A stretch of 15,971 bases of DNA. It comes from an uncultured Lachnospiraceae bacterium (lineage in GTDB: Bacteria > Bacillota > Clostridia > Lachnospirales > Lachnospiraceae). Under the pieces are notes generated by a model that worked only from the letters and a program-made list of their open reading frames with translations, was not told the origin of the DNA and made no database searches. The first letter of the stretch is position 1. Every line of letters starts with the position of its first letter. The stretch is from assembly GCA_902803635.1 (NCBI GenBank), contig CADCQU010000055.1, forward strand, positions 1-15,971. The letters run 5' to 3'. The translations under genes were made by a program, and so were the position numbers. Positions 1 through 7,831 of this stretch are shown piece by piece.

Positions 1-1814
1 AGGCGAAGTACCAGGAAGCTGCCGCGAAGGCGAAGGAACTCTATGCCAACCTTCCGGAGAAGACGAAGGCTGCCCTTGAGCAGGCCAGGGCGAAGGTAGA
101 AGAGCTTTATGCCAAGGCCGAGGCGAAGTATGAAGAGCTTAAGCCCGCTGTCGAGGAGTATGTGGCGAAGGTCAAGGCAGCTGCCGCCGAGAAATATGAA
201 GAGCTGAAGGCGAAGTACCAGGAAGCTGCCGCGAAGGCGAAGGAACTGTATGCAACTCTTCCCGAGAAGGCGAAGGAGGCCCTTGCGGCTGCCCAGGCGA
301 AGGTAGAAGAGCTTTATGCCAAGGCCGAGGCGAAGTATGAAGAGCTTGTACCCGCTGTCGAGGAGTTTGTTTCGAAGGTCAAGGCAGCTGCCGCGGAGAA
401 GTATGAAGAGCTGAAGGCGAGGTATCAGGAAATCGCCGCGGCCGTAAAGGCGGAGATTGGCGTGCTTTCCGAGAAGGCTCAGGCGACTCTTGCAAAGCTT
501 CAGGAGAAGGCGGAGGAGCTTCTTGCGGACGGCAAGGCTTCGCTTGCGAAGATCAAGGAAGCGATTGACAGGTTCGAAGAGGCTGTCAAGGAAGCGAGGG
601 ACGCAAAGATTGCGGAGCTGAAGGCGAAGTATCAGGAAATCACCGATGCCGTGAAGGCGGAAATTGCTGAGTATTCGGAAAAGGCCAAGGCGGCCGTTGC
701 GGCAGCCGAGGCGAAGGTGAAGGAGCTCCTTGAGAGCGGCAAGGCCTCGATTGCGGAAATCGAGCAGGCGATCAAGGATTATATTGCTGCCAAGAAGGCT
801 GCCCGCGATGAGAAGATTGCGGAGCTGAAGGCGAAGGTTGCGGAAATCGCTGCTGCCGCGAAGGCGGAAATGGCGGAGCTTTCCGAAAAGGCGAAGCCGG
901 TCATTGAGGCTGCCCTCAAGGAGGCGGAAGAGGTCTTAAAGGACGCCGGAGCCACGCTGAAGGAAGCCAGCAAGGTGGTTGCGGATCTTGTCAAGGCCTG
1001 GGCAGAGGCACAGGCCGGGAAGGCGAAGGAGGATGCGGAAGTCACAGCCGCGAGGGAAGCCCTTGCCGCGACGCTCAAGGAGATCAGCGAGTCTCTGGAG
1101 CCGGTCGAGGTCTACCAGCCGGATGTGTATGATGGCTTTATGGATACCCTCGAAGAAGCGTCCGAGCTTCTTGTGAAAGAGGATGCCACGGCAATTGAGC
1201 TGAATAGTACTGCGAAGTTTATGAAGACCCTTTTCGAGTCCTTCCAGACCACTGGGAAGAGGATTTCCATCGCGGACGCGACGGTCAGCGGCAAGAGGAA
1301 GCTGACCTACACGGGCAAGGTCGTGACACAGAACCTGACTGTCAAACTTAATGGCGTGGTCCTGGTGGAAGGCACGGACTATACGGTTGTCTACTCGAAC
1401 AACATCAAGGTCGGAACCGCGACGATGGATATCAAGGGCATCGGCAATTACACCGATTCGCTCATCAAGAACTTCAAGATCGTGAAGAGGGCGAACCCGA
1501 TCGTTGTCACGGCCAAGGAAGTCTCGATCTCCTACAAGAAGCTCGCTGGTCTTTCGAAGGAATATGGCACAATCGCCGTTGAAAGGGCTCTTTCAATCAG
1601 CAAGGCCAAAGGCACGCTTTCCTTCGAGCTTCTCAACATGGATCCGAAGGCAAGCATGAGCTCGTTCAAGGTGAATGCATCGACCGGCGCTATCTCTGTC
1701 AAGAAGGGAACCGCGAAGGGTCTCTACAGGCTGAAGATTCAGGTCACCGCTGCTGGTACAAAGACGTACGAGAAGGGGACGAAGGCCGTGATTGTGAACA
1801 TCAAGATTAAATAA
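1..1814 (+). CDS. Surface/secreted protein with 69-residue helical repeats and C-terminal Ig-like domains (5' partial)
   Basis: The frame is open from base 3 to the TAA at 1812-1814. The GTG at 162 is internal, so the true start and any signal peptide lie left of the window. Residues from base 3 fall into tandem 69-residue units at 3-209, 210-416, 417-623, 624-830 and a diverged fifth from 831. They are very rich in A, K and E and predicted to be long amphipathic helices with occasional prolines. A linker (about 1030-1260) leads to a beta-rich domain (about 1263-1490, with EGTDYTVVYSNN and GIGNYT motifs) of the Ig-like type common in clostridial surface proteins. A second domain (about 1494-1811) has the NASTGAISVKKGTAKGLY and VTAAGTKTYEKGTKAV pattern of lysine-rich repeats seen in Lachnospiraceae exoproteins. 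No LPXTG anchor is visible; the protein ends in NIKIK. The role is unknown; adhesin-like or envelope structural function is inference. Confidence 0.8.
   Translation, partial: AKYQEAAAKAKELYANLPEKTKAALEQARAKVEELYAKAEAKYEELKPAVEEYVAKVKAAAAEKYEELKAKYQEAAAKAKELYATLPEKAKEALAAAQAKVEELYAKAEAKYEELVPAVEEFVSKVKAAAAEKYEELKARYQEIAAAVKAEIGVLSEKAQATLAKLQEKAEELLADGKASLAKIKEAIDRFEEAVKEARDAKIAELKAKYQEITDAVKAEIAEYSEKAKAAVAAAEAKVKELLESGKASIAEIEQAIKDYIAAKKAARDEKIAELKAKVAEIAAAAKAEMAELSEKAKPVIEAALKEAEEVLKDAGATLKEASKVVADLVKAWAEAQAGKAKEDAEVTAAREALAATLKEISESLEPVEVYQPDVYDGFMDTLEEASELLVKEDATAIELNSTAKFMKTLFESFQTTGKRISIADATVSGKRKLTYTGKVVTQNLTVKLNGVVLVEGTDYTVVYSNNIKVGTATMDIKGIGNYTDSLIKNFKIVKRANPIVVTAKEVSISYKKLAGLSKEYGTIAVERALSISKAKGTLSFELLNMDPKASMSSFKVNASTGAISVKKGTAKGLYRLKIQVTAAGTKTYEKGTKAVIVNIKIK
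3..1028 (+). repeat. Five tandem 207-bp (69-codon) in-frame repeats
   Basis: The period is exactly 207 bp across unit starts 3, 210, 417, 624 and 831. Units 1 and 2 are nearly identical at the DNA level, including an unbroken identical stretch of about 50 bp around 291-342 and its counterpart 207 bp upstream. Units 3 and 4 resemble each other more than units 1-2, and unit 5 decays into unique sequence. The array continues beyond the left edge. Confidence 0.9.
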
Positions 1815-1851
1815 AGTAGCTGAAGGATTTACATAACAGTACCTATTGTTT

Positions 1852-1886
1852 GGCCGCGGATGGCTGGAAAACAGCCATTCGCGGTC
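1852..1886. other. Strong hairpin after the surface-protein gene, possible terminator without a U-tract
   Basis: Bases 1852-1866 pair with 1872-1886, giving a 15-bp stem (two G.T pairs) around a five-base GAAAA loop. It lies 37 bases after the stop at 1814, a normal terminator position. No run of T follows it on either strand, so intrinsic termination would be atypical. It could instead act as an mRNA 3' stabiliser. Confidence 0.55.
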
Positions 1887-1894
1887 ATATGCGG

Positions 1895-1903
1895 TAAGGA
1901 GGT
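1895..1903 (+). promoter_or_regulatory. Perfect Shine-Dalgarno without a start codon at normal distance
   Basis: TAAGGAGGT is a nine-base complement of the 16S rRNA 3' end. No ATG, GTG or TTG occurs in the next 15 bases. The sequence immediately downstream folds back on itself (1906-1993), and the ATG at 1991 forms the far foot of that foldback. If the foldback were removed or folded, TAAGGAGGT would sit about five bases from ATG 1991. That ATG opens a 15-codon frame ending at 2038, out of frame with the GH3 gene and overlapping its start. Confidence 0.5.
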
Positions 1904-1905
1904 TA

Positions 1906-1993
1906 CATAAATATTTCGAACTGTACGGTTGCAGCCGAAAATGATGTAGAAAAAATCTATTTTCATGCAACCGTAAAGCTGGGAATATTTATG
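1906..1993. repeat. 88-base nested inverted repeat (long foldback) upstream of the GH3 gene
   Basis: Three nested arms can be read directly. Bases 1906-1916 pair with 1983-1993 (11 bp, one G.T). Bases 1924-1933 pair with 1966-1975 (10 bp, perfect). Bases 1937-1942 pair with 1959-1964 (6 bp), with an apical AGA/TCT over an A-rich loop. Symmetric 7-by-7 and small internal loops separate the arms. It could be a leader RNA structure or a small palindromic mobile repeat. Confidence 0.7.
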
Positions 1994-2021
1994 AGAAACG
2001 TAGGAAGGATTTTTGCCTATC

Positions 2022-3770
2022 ATGCATCAGAAATTTGAGAAAAAATTAAAAAAGCTTCAAAATGCAGTTGTCTTTAAAGCCATGTCGGCCTACGGCGGCA
2101 TTTGCCGAAAAAGGCTTCTCTCCAAGAGCCAACGAGGGGATTGGGTAAGCAAGAAGCTTCTTTTACAAATGGTACGAAAGAACAAGGATACGGAAATAGG
2201 AAGGAAATACCATTTCCGTGACATCCGCACCGTGAAGGATTACCAGCGGATCGTCCCCCTGACTACGTTCAAGGACTACGAGGAGTACGTGGAGCGAACG
2301 GCGGGGATGGGAGAACAGGGACTTATGACGGCGGACAGGATTGTCTATTTCGCGGATACCTCCGGTACCGTGAGCCAGATGAAGAAAATTCCCGTGACAA
2401 AAGCGTTCTTTCCGCCGACCCTTCATTCCGGCTGCATTCTCTATTGGCTTCTTCGGAAGGAGATGAAGAGAAAAGGCTTTGGCGGAAGAAATGCCATTGG
2501 TCTTAACCTGATTGAGAACGCCTCGTGGCCGACGGAGAGCGGTATCCACCATGGCTATATCACCAGTTATATGTTGAAAACCGCAAAGCCCCTGATCTCG
2601 AAGCTTGTCTGCTTTCCGCCGGAGCTTTTTGTACCCAACGAAAATGTGGATGCGCGGTACATTAAGGCCCTTTTTGCCCTTGCGCAGAGGGATCTGTCCT
2701 TTATCTGGGCGATTTTCATGTCCGTGATTACAGATATGATGGCCTATATCGAGGATAACCACAGGATGCTGATCCGGGACATTGCGAAGGGAAGAATTGA
2801 TCCCTCCATCAAAATGCCCGAGGACTTCAGACAACGTATCGAGAAGAAGCTTCGGCCGGATCCGAAGCGGGCCAGGGAGCTGGCGGAAGCGTTCAGGCAC
2901 CCGGAGAGGGGGCCGATCGTTCCCCGTATCTGGAGGAAGATGTCACTGGTCATGGCCGTCGGGACCGGGGAATTCTTCCCCTATGTACAGAAAATGCGCG
3001 GCTATATGGGACCGGACATTGCCATCAGCCACCAGGCCTATGCATCCTCCGAATCCGTCTTCGCCACCTGCATCAATGAGAATGATGAAAGATATTTGCT
3101 GATCCCTTATGGAGGCTTTTTTGAGTTCCTGCCTCTGGACGAGGAGGGAGAGGGTGATGTCAGCCATCCCCTGACCATGAAGGATTTGCGGGCGGGGGAG
3201 CATTACGAGCTGGTTCTCACCAATCTGTCAGGGCTGTATCGTTACCGCATCAGGGATGTCGTCTATGTGAACGGCTTCCAGGGGGAAACGCCCTTCCTGC
3301 AGTTTGCCTATCGCCAGCAGCAGATGATCAATATTCTTGGAACACATGTGACGACCGAACAGCTAAGGGCGGTCGTCAAAAGGCTGGAGGACAGGCTGGG
3401 CATACGCGTGGAGGACTATACCGTCTACGAGGATGTCGATTGCGTTCCCGCCCGTATCGTATGCTTTATGGAACCGGCGGAAGGGGAAGACTGGTCTCGG
3501 GACGTGGTGTCGAGGATACCGCCGCTCTTTGATGAACTGCTCGTTGAGGCAAATCTTGACTTCAGGCACAATATGGAAGAGAATAATATTTCAGCCACCT
3601 GTATCAAGGTCCTTCCGAAGGGAACCTTTCGCGGATATCGGGAGGAACAGCTTCGAAACGGTAAATCGATGAACCAGCTCAAGACCGTCCGGGTCATCCA
3701 AAAACCGGAGCAACTGCAGTTCTTTAGCAATGCGTCCAAATCGTCTTTGGGCAACGAGGATACGCAATGA
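2022..3770 (+). CDS. GH3-family acyl-adenylating amide synthetase
   Basis: The protein (582 aa from ATG 2022) has the three landmarks of the GH3 family. These are an ATP-binding loop (DTSGTV, residues 112-117), the YASSE motif (340-344) and GLYRYRIRDV (404-413), followed by a C-terminal domain with the QQQMINILGTHVTTEQL segment. GH3 enzymes activate a carboxylic acid as acyl-AMP and join it to the amino group of an amino acid; plant members act on auxin or jasmonate, while bacterial substrates are mostly unknown. Length is normal for the family and no signal peptide is seen, so it should be cytosolic. An AGGAAGG stretch (2002-2008) precedes ATG 2022 by 13 bases, or TTG 2013 by four; TTG 2013 (585 aa) is the alternative start. 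It is the first gene of the apparent operon, 59 bases before the membrane protein gene. The family call is firm; the substrate is unknown. Confidence 0.85.
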   Translation: MHQKFEKKLKKLQNAVVFKAMSAYGGICRKRLLSKSQRGDWVSKKLLLQMVRKNKDTEIGRKYHFRDIRTVKDYQRIVPLTTFKDYEEYVERTAGMGEQGLMTADRIVYFADTSGTVSQMKKIPVTKAFFPPTLHSGCILYWLLRKEMKRKGFGGRNAIGLNLIENASWPTESGIHHGYITSYMLKTAKPLISKLVCFPPELFVPNENVDARYIKALFALAQRDLSFIWAIFMSVITDMMAYIEDNHRMLIRDIAKGRIDPSIKMPEDFRQRIEKKLRPDPKRARELAEAFRHPERGPIVPRIWRKMSLVMAVGTGEFFPYVQKMRGYMGPDIAISHQAYASSESVFATCINENDERYLLIPYGGFFEFLPLDEEGEGDVSHPLTMKDLRAGEHYELVLTNLSGLYRYRIRDVVYVNGFQGETPFLQFAYRQQQMINILGTHVTTEQLRAVVKRLEDRLGIRVEDYTVYEDVDCVPARIVCFMEPAEGEDWSRDVVSRIPPLFDELLVEANLDFRHNMEENNISATCIKVLPKGTFRGYREEQLRNGKSMNQLKTVRVIQKPEQLQFFSNASKSSLGNEDTQ

Positions 3771-3829
3771 AGGAGTAAGCATCCCGCCGCAAGGGCGGAC
3801 GAGGCTCTCTATACGAGGAAGGAAACTTC

Positions 3830-4852
3830 ATGAAGGCTTTTCTGAAAAAATGGATTGGTCCGTTGCTGATCCTGGTGACATTGACAATCGTTCTGATCGT
3901 AGGAATTGTCAACGGGACGCTCATGGATGCGGTGCGGGCCGTTATGAACGCGAATCCTGTCTATATGGCGCTCTGCCTCCTCTGCTATGCCGGATATATG
4001 GCGAGCGACGCGATCGCGATTAAATCGTTCTTACGCCGCATGGGCTACAGCCTCCGCATGCGGGACTCCATGGCCGCCACGCTGACGGGCATCTATTACG
4101 CGAACATAACCCCGGGAGCGACAGGCGGACAGCCCATGCAGATTCACCATCTGCATACATCCGGCATTCCGGCCGGCGTCGGCGGCTCTGCCGTCGCTGT
4201 TTCGTTTATCTCCTGGCATTTGATGCGCGTCGTCCTGATGACGGTCTTTGGCATTGCCTACTGGGATTTTGTCGCGGAAAATCTGGGGTCATATTGGCCG
4301 TTCTTCTTCGTTGGCTACGCCTATAATATCGTTCTCATAATCTTCTGGCTGTTATTCTGCTTCACCAAAAAGCCGGTCGCATGGATCGTGCGGGTCGTCG
4401 CGAAAATTGCGGAAAAGTTCCATTTCAGCAAGAACCCGGAGAAACTGACAGCGAGCATGGTACATACGGCAGATCGCTTCCATTCAAGCATGAAAGAGCT
4501 TAAGAAATGCAAGGGGGAGATTTTCATCCAGATTCTTCTGGGAACGACAAACGTTATGTGTCTAACCTCGATTATGTATTTTGCATATCGAGGCGTTGGC
4601 CTTCAGGGCGCTTCCTACGGGCAGGTCACCGTGATGAGCCTTGCGCAGTATACCTCTGCCGCCTATATGCCAACGCCAGGGGCGGCCGGGGCGCAGGAAG
4701 GCATTTATGGCCTCTATTTCGGAAAAATGATGCAGGGCGCCTCCCTTCTGGCGGTCATGATGATCTGGCGTTTCTTTAGTTTCTATCTGGGCCTTATTTT
4801 GGGGGCAGTGGGGAACCTTCTTCATAGACGGGGAAGGAAGAAGCGTGGATGA
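3830..4852 (+). CDS. Flippase-like membrane protein, LPG-synthase TM region / UPF0104 family
   Basis: This is a 340-aa multi-pass membrane protein. Hydrophobic segments begin at about residue 10 and recur through the chain (about 10-32, 43-62, 118-142, 155-182, 225-255, 300-330). The family motifs PGATGGQP (95-102) and PTPGAAGAQEG (281-291) match the lysylphosphatidylglycerol-synthase transmembrane domain, the YbhN-like/UPF0104 group. Such domains flip or present lipids in MprF, but stand-alone members are mostly uncharacterised. The soluble aminoacyl-transferase half of MprF is absent. Start ATG 3830 has AGGAAGG (3816-3822) seven bases upstream. It probably shares a transcript with GH3 upstream and the ATP-grasp gene downstream. 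A role in moving a lipid or acylated product across the membrane is inference. Confidence 0.82.
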   Translation: MKAFLKKWIGPLLILVTLTIVLIVGIVNGTLMDAVRAVMNANPVYMALCLLCYAGYMASDAIAIKSFLRRMGYSLRMRDSMAATLTGIYYANITPGATGGQPMQIHHLHTSGIPAGVGGSAVAVSFISWHLMRVVLMTVFGIAYWDFVAENLGSYWPFFFVGYAYNIVLIIFWLLFCFTKKPVAWIVRVVAKIAEKFHFSKNPEKLTASMVHTADRFHSSMKELKKCKGEIFIQILLGTTNVMCLTSIMYFAYRGVGLQGASYGQVTVMSLAQYTSAAYMPTPGAAGAQEGIYGLYFGKMMQGASLLAVMMIWRFFSFYLGLILGAVGNLLHRRGRKKRG

Positions 4853-4889
4853 GTGGAAGAATAATGGAAGATTTACAGAGGAAAAAACT

Positions 4890-6083
4890 ATGAACTTACA
4901 CTGTAATGGTACCAGGCAAAGCGGGTTTAAAAAAGCTGTGACAGGTTTCGAGCAAAAAGTAAACGTTCTTTCGGATTTATTGTACGCTGTACGAAACCGA
5001 AAGATGCTGGGGCGGATTAGCTTCGGTCCCGTGTCGATTTCCACTGTCTTAAATCATTTACGCAACTATATGGCGACTCCTGGGCTTACGAGGCGTGAGG
5101 TCAAACAGATTCGCGCCTACTATGCCCCCTACAAGGTCAGTACTCTCTCGCACCGCAAGGTAAAAGCGGTGACCGGGCGCTTCTCCCCGGCCTATCTGCC
5201 CGAGGAGATGTTTTACGGGTACATCGATCCATATTTTAATAATCGAAGCAGGGCAAAAGGTCTGGAGAACAAGGCGTTATTTGATCGGCTCTACCCCGGC
5301 ATTCCGATGCCGAAGACCATCGCCTGCCGTATCAACGGCTACTGGCTCTCGCCCGACTACCAGGTTCTTACACTTGACGAGGTTCTTTCGCTGGCAAATG
5401 CGGAGGAGGCTGTATTTGTCAAGAAGGCGGACAATTCGTATGGCGGCCTTGGCGTGGTCAAGGCAAGCCGCTCGGCAAATGCGTCTACAGGTGAGGCCCT
5501 GTCCAAGGCGCTCTCGGAGCTTACGGGAGATATCATCCTGCAAATGTCTGTTCGCCAGCATGCTGGTCTTGCAAAATTCAACCCGTCCTCGGTGAATACG
5601 TACCGGATTGCAACGCTCCTTACTGCCGAAGGGAAGGTACGCGTCGTCATGGCGATGCTCCGCGTTGGCATGGGGGACAAGGCCGTTGACAATTTCAGCA
5701 GCGGTGGGATCGTGGTCGGTATTGACCCGCATGGACGGCTGCGAAGCACAGGGTATGACATGAAGGGAAATTCCACCACGGAGCATCCTTTGACAGGTAT
5801 ATGCTATGCCGGGGCTTCCTTGCCCAGCTTTGACCGGGCGGTGAAGCTCGCAAAGCGCGCACATCCGATGCTGCCGGATTTCCGGCTGGTCTTTTGGGAT
5901 ATTACGGTTGCGGAGGATGGAGAGCCGCAGCTGATAGAGGCCAATCTGATAGCCGGCGGGATTGATTCCCTGCAGTGGGTCAACGGTCCGCTCTTTGGAA
6001 GGATGACCCGTGCCATCGTCCGCGAGGCGCTTGCGGATTCAGATTTTCCCGGAGCGTCGGAAAACAGAAGAAAAAGAAGGTGA
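4890..6083 (+). CDS. Sugar-transfer-associated ATP-grasp domain protein
   Basis: The 397-aa product matches the ATP-grasp subgroup named for its association with sugar-transfer loci. Visible ATP-grasp features are the lysine strand VFVKKADNSYGGLG (K178/K179 plus glycine-rich loop), SVNTYRIATL (N236, R239), the DNFSSGGIVVGID segment, and the metal-binding end LVFWDITVAEDG with IEANL (D337, E350, N352). ATP-grasp enzymes usually form a carboxylate-amine or similar bond through an acyl-phosphate; the reaction of this subgroup is not established. ATG 4890 is chosen because AGAGGA (4877-4882) lies seven bases upstream. An in-frame GTG at 4845 overlapping the previous stop, also with a purine-rich site before it, would add 15 residues. 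The gene ends four bases before the next start, implying coupled translation with the Ntn hydrolase gene. No glycosyltransferase is nearby. Confidence 0.8.
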   Translation: MNLHCNGTRQSGFKKAVTGFEQKVNVLSDLLYAVRNRKMLGRISFGPVSISTVLNHLRNYMATPGLTRREVKQIRAYYAPYKVSTLSHRKVKAVTGRFSPAYLPEEMFYGYIDPYFNNRSRAKGLENKALFDRLYPGIPMPKTIACRINGYWLSPDYQVLTLDEVLSLANAEEAVFVKKADNSYGGLGVVKASRSANASTGEALSKALSELTGDIILQMSVRQHAGLAKFNPSSVNTYRIATLLTAEGKVRVVMAMLRVGMGDKAVDNFSSGGIVVGIDPHGRLRSTGYDMKGNSTTEHPLTGICYAGASLPSFDRAVKLAKRAHPMLPDFRLVFWDITVAEDGEPQLIEANLIAGGIDSLQWVNGPLFGRMTRAIVREALADSDFPGASENRRKRR

Positions 6084-6087
6084 AAAG

Positions 6088-7110
6088 ATGAAAATAGAAC
6101 GAGCCGCGGCATTTGCCGCCCAGCAAAGAACCCTCAACGCGTTCCGGGTTTTGGACGAAAACATTTGCCTTCTGGATTACCGGGCAGATTACGGGCTTCC
6201 GGAAATGCTCGCCTCCAACAGCAGCTCCCTCTTTAAGACGGTCCGGACCCTGCAGAAATATCTCCACGCACCCGTCCGCCTGCCGCTCTATCGGAAGGGC
6301 GGCTGCTCCACCTTCAACACCGTGGCCCCGGACGGAACCGTGTTCATGGGGAGGAATTTTGATTACAAGGAGGCGCGCTGCCTCGTCGTTTGGACGCACC
6401 CGGAGGACGGCTACAAGAGCGTCGCGATGGTGAACCAGAACCATCTGTTGCACAACGACCTGGCCCACGCCCGCCATCGCATGCGCGTCCTGGCGGCTCC
6501 GTACGCCAGCATGGACGGGGTCAACGAGAAGGGGCTGTGCATCGCGATCCTGCAGGTGCATGGCAGAACCAGGCAGAGGACCGGCAGACCCCAGACTGTG
6601 ACGACGGTCGCCGTCCGCGCAATCCTGGACACCTGCGCGACGGTGGACGAGGCGATTGCCGTATTTGAAAAGTACGACATGAACGATCTTCTGGGATCCT
6701 GCTACCATTACCAGATCTCGGACGCGGACGGGAACAGCGCGATCGTGGAGTATGTGGACGACAAGATGTATGTCATCCGGCAGGAGGAGAAGGGGGAACC
6801 ACTGAAGGTCACGAACTTCTTCCTCACGCCCTGCGATCACTACGTGAAAACGGGGAGGGACCGGTTCGCGATCATGGACAAGGCGCTTACGGAGAATCCC
6901 TCGCTCACCGAGGAGCAGTGCATGAAGCTACTCGAAGACGCGAAGGCATATTACCGTTCGAAATATAAGGTCTATTTTGTTAAGACCCTTTGGAGCGCGG
7001 TCTATAACCTGACCGAGCGTTCCATGCTGCTGAGCGCGAGAGCCGACTTTTCCCGCCAGTACCGGCTCTATGCGGATAAGCCGATGGTGGTGGAAAAGGT
7101 AAAGGGGTGA
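6088..7110 (+). CDS. Ntn cysteine amidohydrolase/acyltransferase (choloylglycine hydrolase / C45-like)
   Basis: The 340-aa protein carries the N-terminal-nucleophile cysteine hydrolase signature. GGCSTF places the candidate nucleophile at Cys73, MGRNFDY follows with Arg89 and Asp92, then DGVNEKGL, and VTNFF with Asn243. The C+16 Arg and C+19 Asp spacing equals that of bile-salt hydrolase and penicillin acylase active sites (Cys2, Arg18, Asp21), and VTN matches their conserved Asn. Because the Cys is preceded by 72 residues ending in GG, self-cleavage at Gly72-Cys73 would be needed, as in the acyl-CoA:6-APA acyltransferase branch. No signal peptide is seen. Family members hydrolyse or exchange acyl groups on linear amides. 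ATG 6088 has AAGGTG (6078-6083) at good spacing; the longer open frame from GTG 6010 lies inside the upstream gene. It sits directly before the ABC ATPase gene. Substrate unknown. Confidence 0.82.
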   Translation: MKIERAAAFAAQQRTLNAFRVLDENICLLDYRADYGLPEMLASNSSSLFKTVRTLQKYLHAPVRLPLYRKGGCSTFNTVAPDGTVFMGRNFDYKEARCLVVWTHPEDGYKSVAMVNQNHLLHNDLAHARHRMRVLAAPYASMDGVNEKGLCIAILQVHGRTRQRTGRPQTVTTVAVRAILDTCATVDEAIAVFEKYDMNDLLGSCYHYQISDADGNSAIVEYVDDKMYVIRQEEKGEPLKVTNFFLTPCDHYVKTGRDRFAIMDKALTENPSLTEEQCMKLLEDAKAYYRSKYKVYFVKTLWSAVYNLTERSMLLSARADFSRQYRLYADKPMVVEKVKG

Positions 7111-7112
7111 AC

Positions 7113-7829
7113 ATGCAGGGAGAAAGACAGGCACTGCTTCGTGCTACGGACCTGGTCAAGGTATATGGCTTTGGCCCGAGCGAAGTCCGGGCGCTGGACG
7201 GCGTAAGCCTTGACATCTACGAGGGCGAGCTCTTTGTCATCCTGGGGAGCAGCGGAAGCGGCAAATCCACGCTCCTCAACATGCTGGGTGGCATGGATCG
7301 CCCGGACGGCGGCCATCTTTTCTTCGATGGCCGGGAGGTGACCGGCTTCCGGGACCGCGACATGACGTCCTACCGGAAAAAGAACATCGGCTTCGTCTTC
7401 CAGTCCTTCAACCTCATCGCGGAGCTGACGGTCCGGGAGAACGTGGCGCTGACGGCGGATACCTCGAAGAATCCGAAGATTATCGATGAGACGCTGGAAA
7501 TGATGGGGCTTTGGGAGAAGCGGGACAACTATCCCGCGCAGCTCTCCGGCGGCCAGCAGCAGAGGGTGTCGATTGCCCGCGCACTGGCGAAAAACTCCCG
7601 GCTCCTCCTCTGCGACGAGCCGACGGGCGCCCTCGACTACGAGACCGGAAAGCAGATCCTCATTCAGCTGGAGGAGCTGTGCCGCGTCCACGGGCGTACG
7701 GTCGTAATCGTCACTCACACGCAGGAGATTGGCAGGATGGCGGATCGCGTGATCCGCATGCGGAACGGAAAGATTATCTCGGAGACCGTGAATGATACGA
7801 TCGTAAAGGCGGAGAGCATTGAGTGGTAA
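7113..7829 (+). CDS. ABC transporter ATP-binding protein, MacB/LolD type
   Basis: This is a complete 238-aa nucleotide-binding domain. It has Walker [10 protein letters not shown] (45-53), a Q-loop in [17 protein letters not shown], the signature LSGGQQQR (from residue 144), Walker B LLLCDEP with catalytic Glu169, the D-loop region GALD, and the switch His202. The sequence style is that of ATPases that pair with FtsX/MacB-family permeases, which use ATP to export or pull on extracytoplasmic substrates mechanically rather than through a channel. ATG 7113 is chosen because AAGGGG (7102-7107) lies five bases upstream; GTG 7107 would overlap the previous stop. Only two bases separate it from the Ntn hydrolase gene, so the two are probably co-translated. 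Its partner is the large permease that follows. Confidence 0.93.
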   Translation: MQGERQALLRATDLVKVYGFGPSEVRALDGVSLDIYEGELFVILGSSGSGKSTLLNMLGGMDRPDGGHLFFDGREVTGFRDRDMTSYRKKNIGFVFQSFNLIAELTVRENVALTADTSKNPKIIDETLEMMGLWEKRDNYPAQLSGGQQQRVSIARALAKNSRLLLCDEPTGALDYETGKQILIQLEELCRVHGRTVVIVTHTQEIGRMADRVIRMRNGKIISETVNDTIVKAESIEW

Positions 7830-7831
7830 GG

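Noticed and set aside
3..1028. Possible CRISPR or non-coding repeat array
   Set aside because: The 207-bp repeats are contiguous with no spacers and stay in one open reading frame.
3784..3798. CCGCC/GGCGG hairpin between the GH3 and flippase-like genes
   Set aside because: The stem is only five base pairs with no T-run; too weak to call a terminator.
6010..6087. Longer start (GTG 6010) for the Ntn hydrolase
   Set aside because: It would overlap 74 bases of the ATP-grasp gene and add a low-complexity R/E/K-rich stretch; ATG 6088 has a proper ribosome binding site.
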